Positions 1 to 8,329 of a DNA stretch of 64,000 nt are shown piece by piece. Where the stretch lies: positions 1,550,001 through 1,614,000 of the forward strand of contig NZ_CP069362.1 in assembly GCF_029910535.1 (NCBI RefSeq). The letters are read 5' to 3'. Below the pieces are notes generated by a model. It worked only from the letters and a program-made list of their open reading frames with translations, did not search any database and was not told where the DNA came from. Positions within the stretch are counted from its first letter, which is position 1. Every line of letters begins with the position of its first letter. This stretch comes from Marinitoga aeolica (GTDB lineage Bacteria; Thermotogota; Thermotogae; Petrotogales; Petrotogaceae). Both the position numbers and the translations under genes were made by a program.

Positions 1-231
1 CATTTATACAGTGCAGTATATAAATCTCTTGAAAAGGCAGATGAAATGAAATTAAAAACGATCTCTTTACCAGCAATTAGTTCTGGGATTTTTGGTTATC
101 CTTTTGAGAAAGCATGTGATGTTTATTCTAAAGCTATTAATGACTTTTCCAAAACCGCAAAATCTTTAAGAGAAATAAGATTCTGCTTTTTGGAAAAAAA
201 GAAAGCTTTGGAATTCTCAAGAAAAGTTTAG
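1..231 (+). CDS. Macro-domain (ADP-ribose-binding) protein, C-terminal part
   Basis: The reading frame is open from the first base, so the gene starts upstream of the window; only about 76 C-terminal residues are visible. The stretch LPAISSGIFGYPFEKA is the signature of the second ligand loop of macro domains, which bind or hydrolyse ADP-ribose derivatives (Appr-1''-p processing family). The stop codon overlaps the AGGAGG ribosome binding site of the next gene, so the two are probably co-transcribed. The substrate cannot be told from this fragment. The family call is fairly secure; the exact role is unknown. Confidence 0.8.
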   Translation, partial: HLYSAVYKSLEKADEMKLKTISLPAISSGIFGYPFEKACDVYSKAINDFSKTAKSLREIRFCFLEKKKALEFSRKV

Positions 232-240
232 GAGGACAAA

Positions 241-837
241 ATGGCAACATTAAAAATACATAATGAAAAGAAGAAGAAAATAGAAAAGAAACATCACTTA
301 TCAGAAAAAGTTAATCCTGTAAGAATATATAATAAACCAGAATATGAAAAACAACAGGAAATAGCCGGAAAATTTTCTTCTGGTAATGCTGGAATAGGTT
401 GGTTAAAAATTGTTTTTTCCAGTTTTAATTTTTTAATTTCATTAATATTAACTTTGATGGTAGGAATTGTATATTTTCAAAAACCATTAATTCAAAGTAT
501 GCTTGGAAATCAATTTACTTTAGATGTAGTCAATATAATATTGCTCGGTATATTATATTTAAGTTATAGCATTTTTGAGCAATTTAACGCTATATATTAT
601 TTAAAAGGTAATCTTAGGGCCACAAGGATTACGGCGTTTGTAAAATTTTTAATATCTATGATTATGATTTTTGCTATACTATATCTGATTTTTAAACATG
701 GAATACAATGGTTTGGGGCGTCGTTATTTGGAAATACCAGTTTAGGAAAAAATCAAGTATTTTATATTCCGAGTATAGTTTATTTGACATATTCTGTATT
801 TTTGTCATTGTTATCATATTACGATATTTTGAAATAG
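241..837 (+). CDS. Four-helix integral membrane protein, unknown function
   Basis: The 198-residue protein has a very lysine-rich N-terminus (a run KKKKIEKK near residues 11-18) followed by about four hydrophobic segments near residues 58-79, 95-115, 127-150 and 172-192. No family motif is recognised. The ATG has a perfect AGGAGG five bases upstream and follows the macro-domain gene by nine bases, so it is probably the last gene of that operon. A terminator hairpin overlaps its stop codon. I do not recognise the gene; it could be a small accessory membrane protein. Confidence 0.7.
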   Translation: MATLKIHNEKKKKIEKKHHLSEKVNPVRIYNKPEYEKQQEIAGKFSSGNAGIGWLKIVFSSFNFLISLILTLMVGIVYFQKPLIQSMLGNQFTLDVVNIILLGILYLSYSIFEQFNAIYYLKGNLRATRITAFVKFLISMIMIFAILYLIFKHGIQWFGASLFGNTSLGKNQVFYIPSIVYLTYSVFLSLLSYYDILK

Positions 838-855
838 GAGCAAAGCTCCTTTTAT
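836..855 (+). terminator. Rho-independent terminator
   Basis: Six-base-pair stem AGGAGC/GCTCCT with loop AAA, followed by TTTATTTTT. It begins inside the stop codon of the membrane protein gene and would end the macro-domain operon. Confidence 0.75.
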
Positions 856-947
856 TTTTGATAATAATGTTAATAATTACACCATTTGATTAATATAGAA
901 TATCAATTAGAATATCAAAATTAAATAGAGTTTTTGGAGGTGTGAAA

Positions 948-2297
948 ATGGAAAAGATGGAATATGATGTGGTTATCCTTGGTGGGGTCGCGGCTGGTAC
1001 GAGTGCAGCAGCAAGTGCTAAAAGAATAAATAAAAATTTGAAAATTGCAATATTTCAAAAGGAACCATACATATCTTATGGTGGATGTGGATTACCATAT
1101 GTAATAAGTGGAGATGTTTCTTCACCAGAAGCGGTTATAGCATTAACACCAGATATCTTTAAAGAGAAAAAAGGTGCTGATGTTTTTGTTAAACACGAAG
1201 CATATGAAATAGATTTTTCAAATAAAATCGTTTATATTAAATCAGAAGAAGGTGAAAAGGAAGTTTCTTATAACAAATTGGTAATTTCAACAGGTGCTTC
1301 ACCCATTATTCCACCGTTCCAAGCATGGGGAGAAAAAGGGATTTTTAAATTGAGGAATCCAGATGATGCAAAGAATATTTTAAATTTTATAAAAGAAGAA
1401 AATCCTGAAAAAGCAATTATTATTGGAGGAGGATTTATTGGTATAGAAACTGCTGAAGCTTTAAAAAAACATGGAATAGAAATTACTATTATTGAAGGTA
1501 TGGATCATATACTTGGAAATATAGAACCGGAAATTCATGAAGAATTTATACATGGCATAAGAGAAAAAGGAGTCAATGTTGTATTTAATACATTTGCAAA
1601 AGATGTTATAAAAGAAAATGGGGTTTTTAAAGTAATTACAGAAGATAATGAATATACTGGGGATATGGTAATTATATCTATTGGGGTAAAACCAAATACA
1701 TTATTTTTAAAGGACAAAGGTTTAAATTTAGCAAAAAATGGAGCTATTATAGTTAACGAAAAAATGGAGACAAATATTAATAATGTATATGCAGCAGGAG
1801 ATTGCGCTACGGTAAATCATTTTATAACAGGTAAAAATGTATATATTCCTTTAGGGACAACTGCCAATAAGCAGGGAAGAATAGCTGGTAAAAACTTAGC
1901 AGGTGGGAATGATTCTTTTATAGGAGTTGTTGGATCATTAATTACAAAATTCGAAGATATAGAGTATGCTAAAACAGGATTAACTTTACAAGAAGCTATA
2001 AATGAAGGATTTAATGCAGAAGCGGTATTTATTAAATCTGGAAGTAAAGCACATTATTATAAAGGTTCCAAAAAATTAAAGATAAAACTTGTTTTTGAGA
2101 AAAAAACTGGTAGAATTTTAGGAGCACAATTTGTTGGTGGGGAAATACATCCAAGATTAAATGCAATAACTTCTCTAATATATACTAATGGAACTGTTGA
2201 TAAATTAAGAAATATGGATTTAGCTTACTCTCCGCCATTTTCACCAGTATGGGACATAGATTTAGTAGCTGCAAATCAAGCAATAAAGAAGATCTAA
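948..2297 (+). CDS. CoA-disulfide reductase / NADH oxidase family flavoenzyme
   Basis: A 449-residue pyridine-nucleotide disulfide oxidoreductase. It shows the FAD-binding GGVAAGTSAA motif near residue 12, a second dinucleotide-binding motif IIGGGFIGIE in the middle, and a late FAD motif ending AAGDCA. A single redox cysteine lies in SYGGCGLPY near residue 47, as in coenzyme A disulfide reductases and related NADH oxidases, which reduce CoA disulfide, polysulfide or O2 with NAD(P)H. The C-terminal dimerisation domain is present and the length is normal. ATG at 948 is chosen because GGAGGT ends six bases before it; an in-frame GTG at 942 lies right against that site. A probable role in thiol or oxygen/sulfur redox defence is inferred; the electron acceptor cannot be assigned from sequence. 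Confidence 0.88.
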   Translation: MEKMEYDVVILGGVAAGTSAAASAKRINKNLKIAIFQKEPYISYGGCGLPYVISGDVSSPEAVIALTPDIFKEKKGADVFVKHEAYEIDFSNKIVYIKSEEGEKEVSYNKLVISTGASPIIPPFQAWGEKGIFKLRNPDDAKNILNFIKEENPEKAIIIGGGFIGIETAEALKKHGIEITIIEGMDHILGNIEPEIHEEFIHGIREKGVNVVFNTFAKDVIKENGVFKVITEDNEYTGDMVIISIGVKPNTLFLKDKGLNLAKNGAIIVNEKMETNINNVYAAGDCATVNHFITGKNVYIPLGTTANKQGRIAGKNLAGGNDSFIGVVGSLITKFEDIEYAKTGLTLQEAINEGFNAEAVFIKSGSKAHYYKGSKKLKIKLVFEKKTGRILGAQFVGGEIHPRLNAITSLIYTNGTVDKLRNMDLAYSPPFSPVWDIDLVAANQAIKKI

Positions 2298-2299
2298 AA

Positions 2300-2328
2300 A
2301 CAAGCATCTGAAAGATGCTTGTTTTTTT
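2300..2328 (+). terminator. Rho-independent terminator of the CoA-disulfide reductase gene
   Basis: Ten-base-pair stem ACAAGCATCT/AGATGCTTGT with GAA loop, followed by a run of T. Confidence 0.9.
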
Positions 2329-2384
2329 AAAAGGTTAGTAAGTTTAAAAATTTCGTTTTTTTAACTTTTTTATAGATTTTATAG

Positions 2385-2416
2385 AAACTGAGACATCTTT
2401 TAAGATGTCTCAGTTT
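2385..2416. repeat. Long perfect hairpin at left border of repeat element
   Basis: A 15-bp perfect stem (AAACTGAGACATCTT and its complement) around TT. No T-run follows. Its core of 23 bases recurs exactly at 2700-2722 as the stem of a terminator, so the same hairpin brackets the 289-bp element in direct orientation. It may be a duplicated terminator created by insertion, or two related terminators. Confidence 0.7.
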
Positions 2417-2699
2417 GTAGACAAAGTGCAAAATAAAATATTCAAAATAATATTCGTGTCTAAGGTGAAAATTCTTATTCCTCAAAAATGCTCATGAACA
2501 TATTTTTAATGCGCAGCATTAAAAATAAACAAATGTTTATATATTAAAAAAATACAATAATTAATATAGGTTATAAATAAAGCAATATTTTAGTTTATAA
2601 TATTTAAAATTATAATATTTAAAATTTCGCGAAGCGAAAGTTTGGGAATTTTCAAGGATTCTCTCATATTATTTTTTCATATTTTATTTTGTCAACATT
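2411..2699. repeat. Dispersed repeat element, copy 1 (TIR-bearing, non-coding)
   Basis: This fills most of the 500-base gap between the reductase gene and polC. The left end begins CAGTTTGTAGACAAAG and the right 54 bases (2644-2697) are identical to 36368-36421. Read from the right end inward on the other strand it starts TTGACAAAATAAAATATG, so the left and right ends form about 50 bp of imperfect terminal inverted repeats that include GACAAA, AATAAAATAT, AATAATAT and GAAAATTC. The centre is not shared with copy 2; it holds a 12-bp perfect hairpin (TATTTTTAATGC arm, 2501-2527) and a TTTCGC/GCGAAA hairpin (2625-2639). There is no ORF. It looks like a miniature transposable element or a structured intergenic repeat. 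Confidence 0.8.
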
Positions 2700-2702
2700 C
2701 TG

Positions 2703-2728
2703 AGACATCTTTTAAGATGTCTTTTTTT
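2703..2728 (+). terminator. Rho-independent terminator upstream of polC
   Basis: Stem AGACATCTT/AAGATGTCT followed by seven T. It would block read-through into the polC promoter that starts five bases later. Confidence 0.75.
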
Positions 2729-2732
2729 AAAA

Positions 2733-2762
2733 TTGACATATTAATTTTAAAATTAATATGGT
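2733..2762 (+). promoter_or_regulatory. polC promoter with an embedded 22-bp palindrome
   Basis: A perfect -35 box TTGACA (2733-2738) is followed by a plausible -10 TATGGT (2757-2762) at 18-bp spacing. The whole spacer is a perfect palindrome (arm ATATTAATTTT, centre between 2748 and 2749, 2738-2759). A site in this position would be occluded if a repressor bound it. The palindrome and -35 are seen directly; the -10 assignment is uncertain. Confidence 0.55.
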
Positions 2763-2798
2763 ATAGTTAATGATGATATTCTTTCAGGAGGTCTTTCG

Positions 2799-5700
2799 AT
2801 GAAAATTTCAGATTTTTTGCTTTCAAAATTAGGGTTTGACCCTTTTAATCTTCAAGGTGAAATAGAAATAAATGAATTTCTTCTTCTAAAGCTTTATAAT
2901 CCATTAAGTGAAAATGAAGAAAAAAATATAAAAAGGTTTTTTTCAAGGCTTATGAAAATGCCGGTTAAATTTGTCTTGCTTATAAAAAAGGATTTAAACT
3001 ATATTCTGGAAAATTGGATAGATTTAATAAAGGGTAATGAAGAAGAAAATTATCTTCGTTTTTTGTTACCTGATGTTTCTGATAATGAACTAATATTTAG
3101 AGTTTCAAATAGATTTGCTCTTGAAAGAATAAAGAAAAACAAAGAAATTATAGATAAAATACTGAATAGAAGTTTGGGATATTCGCCAAACTATGAATTC
3201 CTTTTTGATGAATCCTTGAATATTGATTATACTGAAATAGAAAATAACGATTATGAATTAATTGAGGATTATGATGAAGAGGCTAATGATAAAAATCTTA
3301 AATCAATAATTTCTATGGGTCATAATACAGAAAGTAATGAAAAAAGTGATTTAAATAATGATGAAATTATCTTGGGAAATAATTTTAAAAAAGTTTCTAT
3401 TCCTCTTGAAAGGCTAAGTGAAATAATGTATCAAACTTCAAAAGTAGTTGTGGAAGGTGAAGTGTTCTATAAGGAATATAATGATAGAGCTATTATTTTA
3501 ACAATGTTTATTACTGATAATACAGATTCTATTACTATAAAAGCATTTAAAAATTCTGCAGAAAAACTAAATGCAAATATAAAAGAAAAAGACTTTATAA
3601 AGGTTGAAGGAAGAATAACCTATGATGAATATCAGAAGGAATATGTAATAATTCCAGATAATATCATAAAAATACCACCTAAAGAAAGAATAGATGATGC
3701 AGAGGTAAAAAGAGTAGAATTACATGCACATTCTAAATTTAGTGCACTTGATTCCGTTTTAGATGTTGAAGAATTGGTAAAAACGGCGGCAAAATGGGGG
3801 CATAAAGCTGTAGCTATTACAGATCATGAGGTAGTTCAATCTATACCTGTTTTTTATAATGTAGCGAAAAAAAATAATATAAAACCAATATATGGTTGTG
3901 AAATTAATGTGGTTAATAACAAAGTTTCGATTATAAACAATTTTTCAAAAGAAATAAAATTTAATTCTAAATTTGTAGTTTTTGATTTTGAAACAACAGG
4001 ATTTGACCCAAATGTTGAGGAGATAATTGAAATTGGTGCTGTTAAAATAGAAAATGGAGAAATTAAAGAAGTTTTTCATAAAATGATAAAACCAAATAAG
4101 AATGTTCCCCAAAAAATTCAAGAAATTACTGGAATTACGAACGAAATGTTGGAAAATTCTCCTTCAATTGAAGAAATTTTACCAGAATTTATGGAATTTA
4201 TAACTGATTCTGTCTTGGTTGCACATAATGCCAATTTTGACTATAGATTTTTAAGAAGGTGGGCTAAAGAAGTTTTAAATATTGAAATAAAAATGCCATA
4301 TGTCGATACTCTTGCAATGGCAAGAGCTTTATTAAATTTAAAAGGTGGTCATTCACTTGATAAAGTAGTAAAAGCATTGGGATTAGGAAATTTTGAACAT
4401 CACAGGGCACATGAAGATGCCAAAGTTACAGCATATGCGTTTTTAAAATTATTGGAAAAAGCTAAAGGAAGAGGCATTAAAACATTAAATGAATTAATTA
4501 ATTTAGAAAAAATGATAGATTTTAAAAAATTAAGGAAATATCATGCCGCTGTCCTTGTTAAAAATAGAACGGGATTAAAAAACCTATACAAATTGATATC
4601 CAAAGCCCATACAGAATATTTTTATAGAGATACTACAATTTTATTAAATGAGTTGCTTGAAAATAGAGAAGGACTCTTAATAGGTAGTGGCTGTACCAAA
4701 AATATAATATTTGAAGAATACTCTAAGGGAGCATCTATTGATGAAATAAATTCATTAATTAGTTTATTTGACTATATTGAAATACAGCCTCTTGATAGTG
4801 TTGAACATAATGGAGTCGATAAAAATAAAATAAAAGAATTTTATAAGCTTTTGTATAATTCTGCAAAAAGCTATAATATTCCAGTAGTAATGACGGGGAA
4901 TGCTCACTATTTAAATAAAGAAGATAAAAAAGCTAGAGATGCATTAATAATAGGTTCAGCTACTAAAGGTAAAAAGAAAAAAATATATGATTCTAATAAA
5001 TATTTTAGAACAACTAAAGAAATGTTGGAAGCAGCTTATGAAATATTTGAGGATGAAGAAATTGCTAAAGAAATAGTGATTGAAAATACCAATAAAATAG
5101 CAGATTTGATAGAAGAAATTAAACCATTAGAAGGGAAATTGCATCCACCTATAATAGAAGGTGCAGATGATACAGTAAGAGAATTATCCTGGAAAACAGC
5201 AAAAGAGATATATGGTGATCCCCTGCCAGAAATAGTGAAATCTCGAATAGAGAGAGAATTAAAATCTATTATTAATCACGGTTATGCAGTATTGTATTTG
5301 ATGGCACAAAAAATAGTAAAAAAATCTAATGATGATGGATATCTTGTTGGTTCGAGAGGATCTGTAGGATCTTCCTTAGTTGCAACAATGATGGGAATAA
5401 CAGAAGTTAATCCGTTGCCACCTCACTATGTATGCCCAAAGTGCAAATATAGTGAATTTATTACTGATGGATCATACGATTCTGGTTATGATTTGCCTGA
5501 TAAAAAATGTCCCAAATGTGGAATGGAAATGAAAAAGAATGGTCAGGATATACCTTTTGAAACATTTATGGGTTTTGAAGGAGATAAGGTACCCGATATT
5601 GATTTGAATTTTTCTGGTGAATATCAATCGCGAGCACATAAATTTATTGAGGAATTGTTTGGTGTTGATCACGTATTTAGAGCAGGTACTATATCAACAG

Positions 5701-7025
5701 TTGCAGAAAAAACAGCATATGGATATGTAAAAAAGTATGCAGAAGAATATGCAGGAGATTTGAAAAATCCAGAAATAATAAGATTAGCTAAAAAGATTGA
5801 AGGGGCAAGAAGAACTACAGGACAACATCCAGGCGGATTAATGATTGTCCCTAAAAACATGGAGGTTTACGATTTTACTCCTGTTCAATATCCTGCGAAT
5901 GATAGAAAAGCGAATACTATGACGACTCATTTTGATTATCATGTTATTCACGATGATTTAGTAAAGTTAGATGCATTGGGACATGATGATCCTACGTTTT
6001 TAAAAATGTTGAGCGATTTGACAGGTGTAGAATACAAAAATATAAAAATGGATGATAAAGAAACCATGTCGATTTTTTCATCATCAAAGGCTTTAGGTGT
6101 AGATTTGAGTTCTGAATTAAGAACAACTGTTGGAACATTGGGAATACCAGAATTTGGAACACAATTTGTTAGAGGAATGCTTGAAGAAACTAAGCCAAAA
6201 ACTTTTGCAGCACTTGTAAGAATCTCAGGTTTGTCCCATGGAACAGATGTGTGGTTAAATAATGCGAGAGATTTAATAGCTGCAAAAAAAGCCACGGTTG
6301 ACGAGGTTATTGCATGTCGTGATGATATTATGAATTATTTGATACAAAAAGGATTGGATAAAAAACATTCATTTTTTATAATGGAAAAGGTAAGAAAAGG
6401 TAAAGGCTTAGCCTCAGAAGATGAAGATGAAATGAAAAAAAATAATGTTCCAGAATGGTTTATCAATTCATGTAAAAAAATAAAATACTTATTTCCAAAA
6501 GCTCACGCAGCAGCATATGTAAGTATGGCATTTAGAATTGCATATTTTAAAGTGCACTATCCATTGGCATTTTATGCTACATATTTTTCAGTTAAAGGTG
6601 ATGAATTTAATACAGAAATAATATTGAAAGGTAGAAATTCTATTAGAGCAAGAATTTTTGATTTGAAATCATTAAAATCTCTAGATGTAAAAGAAAAAAA
6701 CGAATTAACTGTTTTGGAATTAGCTTATGAAATGCTATTGCGTGGCTTTGGATTTTTGCCTCCTGATATATATAAATCAGATGCTAAAAACTTTATCATT
6801 GAAAACAATAAACTAAGAATACCTTTTATAAAAGTTCCAAATTTAGGAGAAAAAGCTGCTATAAGTATAGTAAAAGCAAGACAAGAGAAGGAGTTTTTAT
6901 CAGTTGAAGACTTATTAAAAAGAACTGGTATTAATAAGACAACAGTTGAAACGTTTAGAAAACTAGGTATGTTAAAAGGATTGCCTGAAAAAAATCAGGT
7001 TAATTTATTTGAGGGATTAATGTGA
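2799..7025 (+). CDS. polC: DNA polymerase III alpha subunit, PolC type
   Basis: Replicative polymerase of 1408 residues with its own proofreading exonuclease. In order: an N-terminal PolC domain, an OB-fold near residues 210-290, a PHP domain with HAH at 309-311 and AITDHE, a DEDDh exonuclease inserted in the PHP domain (DFE at 396-398, later HEDA), a palm with zinc-binding cysteines C879/C882/C904/C907, the catalytic pair in PDIDLN (D933, D935), and a helix-hairpin-helix region near the C-terminus. This order is diagnostic of PolC, which Thermotogota share with low-GC Gram-positives. GGAGG lies about eight bases before the ATG. It stands alone apart from the receiver fragment that follows. 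A second Pol III alpha subunit (short DnaE) is at 55729-58023. Confidence 0.97.
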   Translation: MKISDFLLSKLGFDPFNLQGEIEINEFLLLKLYNPLSENEEKNIKRFFSRLMKMPVKFVLLIKKDLNYILENWIDLIKGNEEENYLRFLLPDVSDNELIFRVSNRFALERIKKNKEIIDKILNRSLGYSPNYEFLFDESLNIDYTEIENNDYELIEDYDEEANDKNLKSIISMGHNTESNEKSDLNNDEIILGNNFKKVSIPLERLSEIMYQTSKVVVEGEVFYKEYNDRAIILTMFITDNTDSITIKAFKNSAEKLNANIKEKDFIKVEGRITYDEYQKEYVIIPDNIIKIPPKERIDDAEVKRVELHAHSKFSALDSVLDVEELVKTAAKWGHKAVAITDHEVVQSIPVFYNVAKKNNIKPIYGCEINVVNNKVSIINNFSKEIKFNSKFVVFDFETTGFDPNVEEIIEIGAVKIENGEIKEVFHKMIKPNKNVPQKIQEITGITNEMLENSPSIEEILPEFMEFITDSVLVAHNANFDYRFLRRWAKEVLNIEIKMPYVDTLAMARALLNLKGGHSLDKVVKALGLGNFEHHRAHEDAKVTAYAFLKLLEKAKGRGIKTLNELINLEKMIDFKKLRKYHAAVLVKNRTGLKNLYKLISKAHTEYFYRDTTILLNELLENREGLLIGSGCTKNIIFEEYSKGASIDEINSLISLFDYIEIQPLDSVEHNGVDKNKIKEFYKLLYNSAKSYNIPVVMTGNAHYLNKEDKKARDALIIGSATKGKKKKIYDSNKYFRTTKEMLEAAYEIFEDEEIAKEIVIENTNKIADLIEEIKPLEGKLHPPIIEGADDTVRELSWKTAKEIYGDPLPEIVKSRIERELKSIINHGYAVLYLMAQKIVKKSNDDGYLVGSRGSVGSSLVATMMGITEVNPLPPHYVCPKCKYSEFITDGSYDSGYDLPDKKCPKCGMEMKKNGQDIPFETFMGFEGDKVPDIDLNFSGEYQSRAHKFIEELFGVDHVFRAGTISTVAEKTAYGYVKKYAEEYAGDLKNPEIIRLAKKIEGARRTTGQHPGGLMIVPKNMEVYDFTPVQYPANDRKANTMTTHFDYHVIHDDLVKLDALGHDDPTFLKMLSDLTGVEYKNIKMDDKETMSIFSSSKALGVDLSSELRTTVGTLGIPEFGTQFVRGMLEETKPKTFAALVRISGLSHGTDVWLNNARDLIAAKKATVDEVIACRDDIMNYLIQKGLDKKHSFFIMEKVRKGKGLASEDEDEMKKNNVPEWFINSCKKIKYLFPKAHAAAYVSMAFRIAYFKVHYPLAFYATYFSVKGDEFNTEIILKGRNSIRARIFDLKSLKSLDVKEKNELTVLELAYEMLLRGFGFLPPDIYKSDAKNFIIENNKLRIPFIKVPNLGEKAAISIVKARQEKEFLSVEDLLKRTGINKTTVETFRKLGMLKGLPEKNQVNLFEGLM

Positions 7026-7034
7026 GGTGATATT

Positions 7035-7387
7035 TTGTATAACATCCTTATTGTTGATGATTCGAGATTTGATAGAATAATTATCAGAGATATGATTGAG
7101 GAGATTGGATATAATGTTATTGGTGAAGCAGAAAATGGGAAAGAAGCTATAAATATGTACTTTAAAATATATCCGGATATTGTATTTATGAATTTAATAA
7201 TGCCTGTGATGGATGGACTAGAAGCAATGAAATTTATATTGGAAAATGATCCAGAAGCTAAAATAATTGTGACCTCTTCATATTCGGAAAAAAATACGTT
7301 AAAGAAGCTATATTAAATGGCGCTAAAGATTTTCTAGCTATTCCTATAAAAAAAGAAAAATTAATAGAGATTTTAGAAAAAATATAA
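7035..7387 (+). pseudogene. CheY-like receiver protein interrupted by a frameshift
   Basis: A TTG start with GAGGTGAT four bases upstream opens a response-regulator receiver: IVDDSR (acidic pair) near residue 8, a usual phospho-acceptor position replaced (IVFMNLIMPVMDG has N where Asp is normal), then IIVTSS with the conserved Thr/Ser. The frame ends early at 7316. The missing last part, YVKEAILNGAKDFLAIPIKK with the conserved Lys before the Pro, continues in the -1 frame from 7295 to TAA at 7385. The break is at a run of seven A (7288-7294). One lost A would explain it; so would -1 slippage at the heptamer A_AAA_AAT or transcriptional slippage. With Asn in place of the phosphorylated Asp, even the full-length product may be phosphorylation-independent. 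It follows polC by nine bases. Confidence 0.8.
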
Positions 7388-7415
7388 TCCCAGAAGCTCT
7401 GGGATTATATTTTTG
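7384..7415. terminator. Bidirectional terminator between the receiver gene and fabD
   Basis: An 11-bp stem (ATAATCCCAGA arm) with AGC loop overlaps the stop codon of the shifted receiver frame. A T-run follows on the plus strand and ATTTTTTC follows on the minus strand, so it can serve the convergent polC and fab operons. Confidence 0.9.
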
Positions 7416-7437
7416 GCTGTCTTGTGATTTTGTATAT

Positions 7438-8325
7438 TTATACTTTTAATATATTTTTTGGATTTAAGCTTTTATCTATTCTTTTTACTAAACCAGTAAG
7501 AACTTTTCCTGGGCCAACTTCGTATACTTGAGTAACCCCAATTTTCTTCATTTTTCTAATGCTATCTACCCATTTTACTGTTCCAGTAATTTGCTTAATT
7601 ATATTTTCTTTTATTTTTTCTGGATCATATTCTAAGTCACCAATATAATTTTGTATAATTTTGTATTTTGGGTTATTAAATTTAATATTTTCTAATTCAT
7701 GTTTCATTTTTTCTTGAGCGGGTTCAACGAGTTTTGAATGAAATGGTCCACTCACGTTTAATTCAACAACTTTTTTTGCACCTTTTTCTTTTAGTACTTC
7801 AAGGGCTTTTAAAACTTCTTGTTTTTCACCACTAATTACAATTTGTTCTGGGGAATTATGATTCGCAATATTAACATTATTAAATTGAGATAAGACTTCT
7901 TGTATATTTTCTATATTTAATCCAATTACTGCTCCCATGCCACCAATTCCAGGGGGGCAAGCTTCACTCATATATTTACCTCTAAGGCGGACTAATTTTA
8001 CAGCATCTTCAAAAGAGATAACTTCTGCCGTTGTTAATGCTGTCCATTCGCCCAAAGAATGACCAGCAACAACATCAGGAATAATATTTAATTTTTCAAC
8101 TGCATACATATACATTATATATGAAATAGTCAATAATGCAGGTTGAGCATTTTCTGTTAGAGTTAAAGTTTTTTCATCATCTCCAAAAATAATAGATTCT
8201 AAATTTACACTAATGGTTTCAGAAGCTTTATCTAAATACTTTTTATATTCAGGATATTTTTCTAAAATTTCTTTTCCCATTCCAAGAGATTGAGATCCCT
8301 GACCTGGAAAGACAAATGCTATCAT
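7438..8325 (-). CDS. fabD: Malonyl-CoA:ACP transacylase
   Basis: Transfers malonyl groups from CoA to acyl carrier protein for fatty acid elongation. The 295-residue protein starts FVFPGQGSQ, has the nucleophile serine in GHSLGEW (near residue 90) and the catalytic His in GPFHSKL, all normal for FabD. ATG at 8325 is chosen because GAGAGGTG lies just before it; a longer frame to 8376 would overlap fabK more deeply and lacks a good ribosome binding site. It is the last gene of the fab operon and is followed by the bidirectional terminator. Confidence 0.96.
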   Translation of the reverse strand: MIAFVFPGQGSQSLGMGKEILEKYPEYKKYLDKASETISVNLESIIFGDDEKTLTLTENAQPALLTISYIMYMYAVEKLNIIPDVVAGHSLGEWTALTTAEVISFEDAVKLVRLRGKYMSEACPPGIGGMGAVIGLNIENIQEVLSQFNNVNIANHNSPEQIVISGEKQEVLKALEVLKEKGAKKVVELNVSGPFHSKLVEPAQEKMKHELENIKFNNPKYKIIQNYIGDLEYDPEKIKENIIKQITGTVKWVDSIRKMKKIGVTQVYEVGPGKVLTGLVKRIDKSLNPKNILKV

Positions 8326-8329
8326 TTTA

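Noticed and set aside
2530-2640. Possible small gene or origin in the AT-rich centre of repeat copy 1
   Set aside because: No open frame of useful length, no DnaA-box cluster, and the tandem TTATAATATTTAAAA pair alone is weak evidence.
5948-6295. Minus-strand open frame inside polC
   Set aside because: Composition and lack of ribosome binding site show it is a shadow of the conserved palm region.
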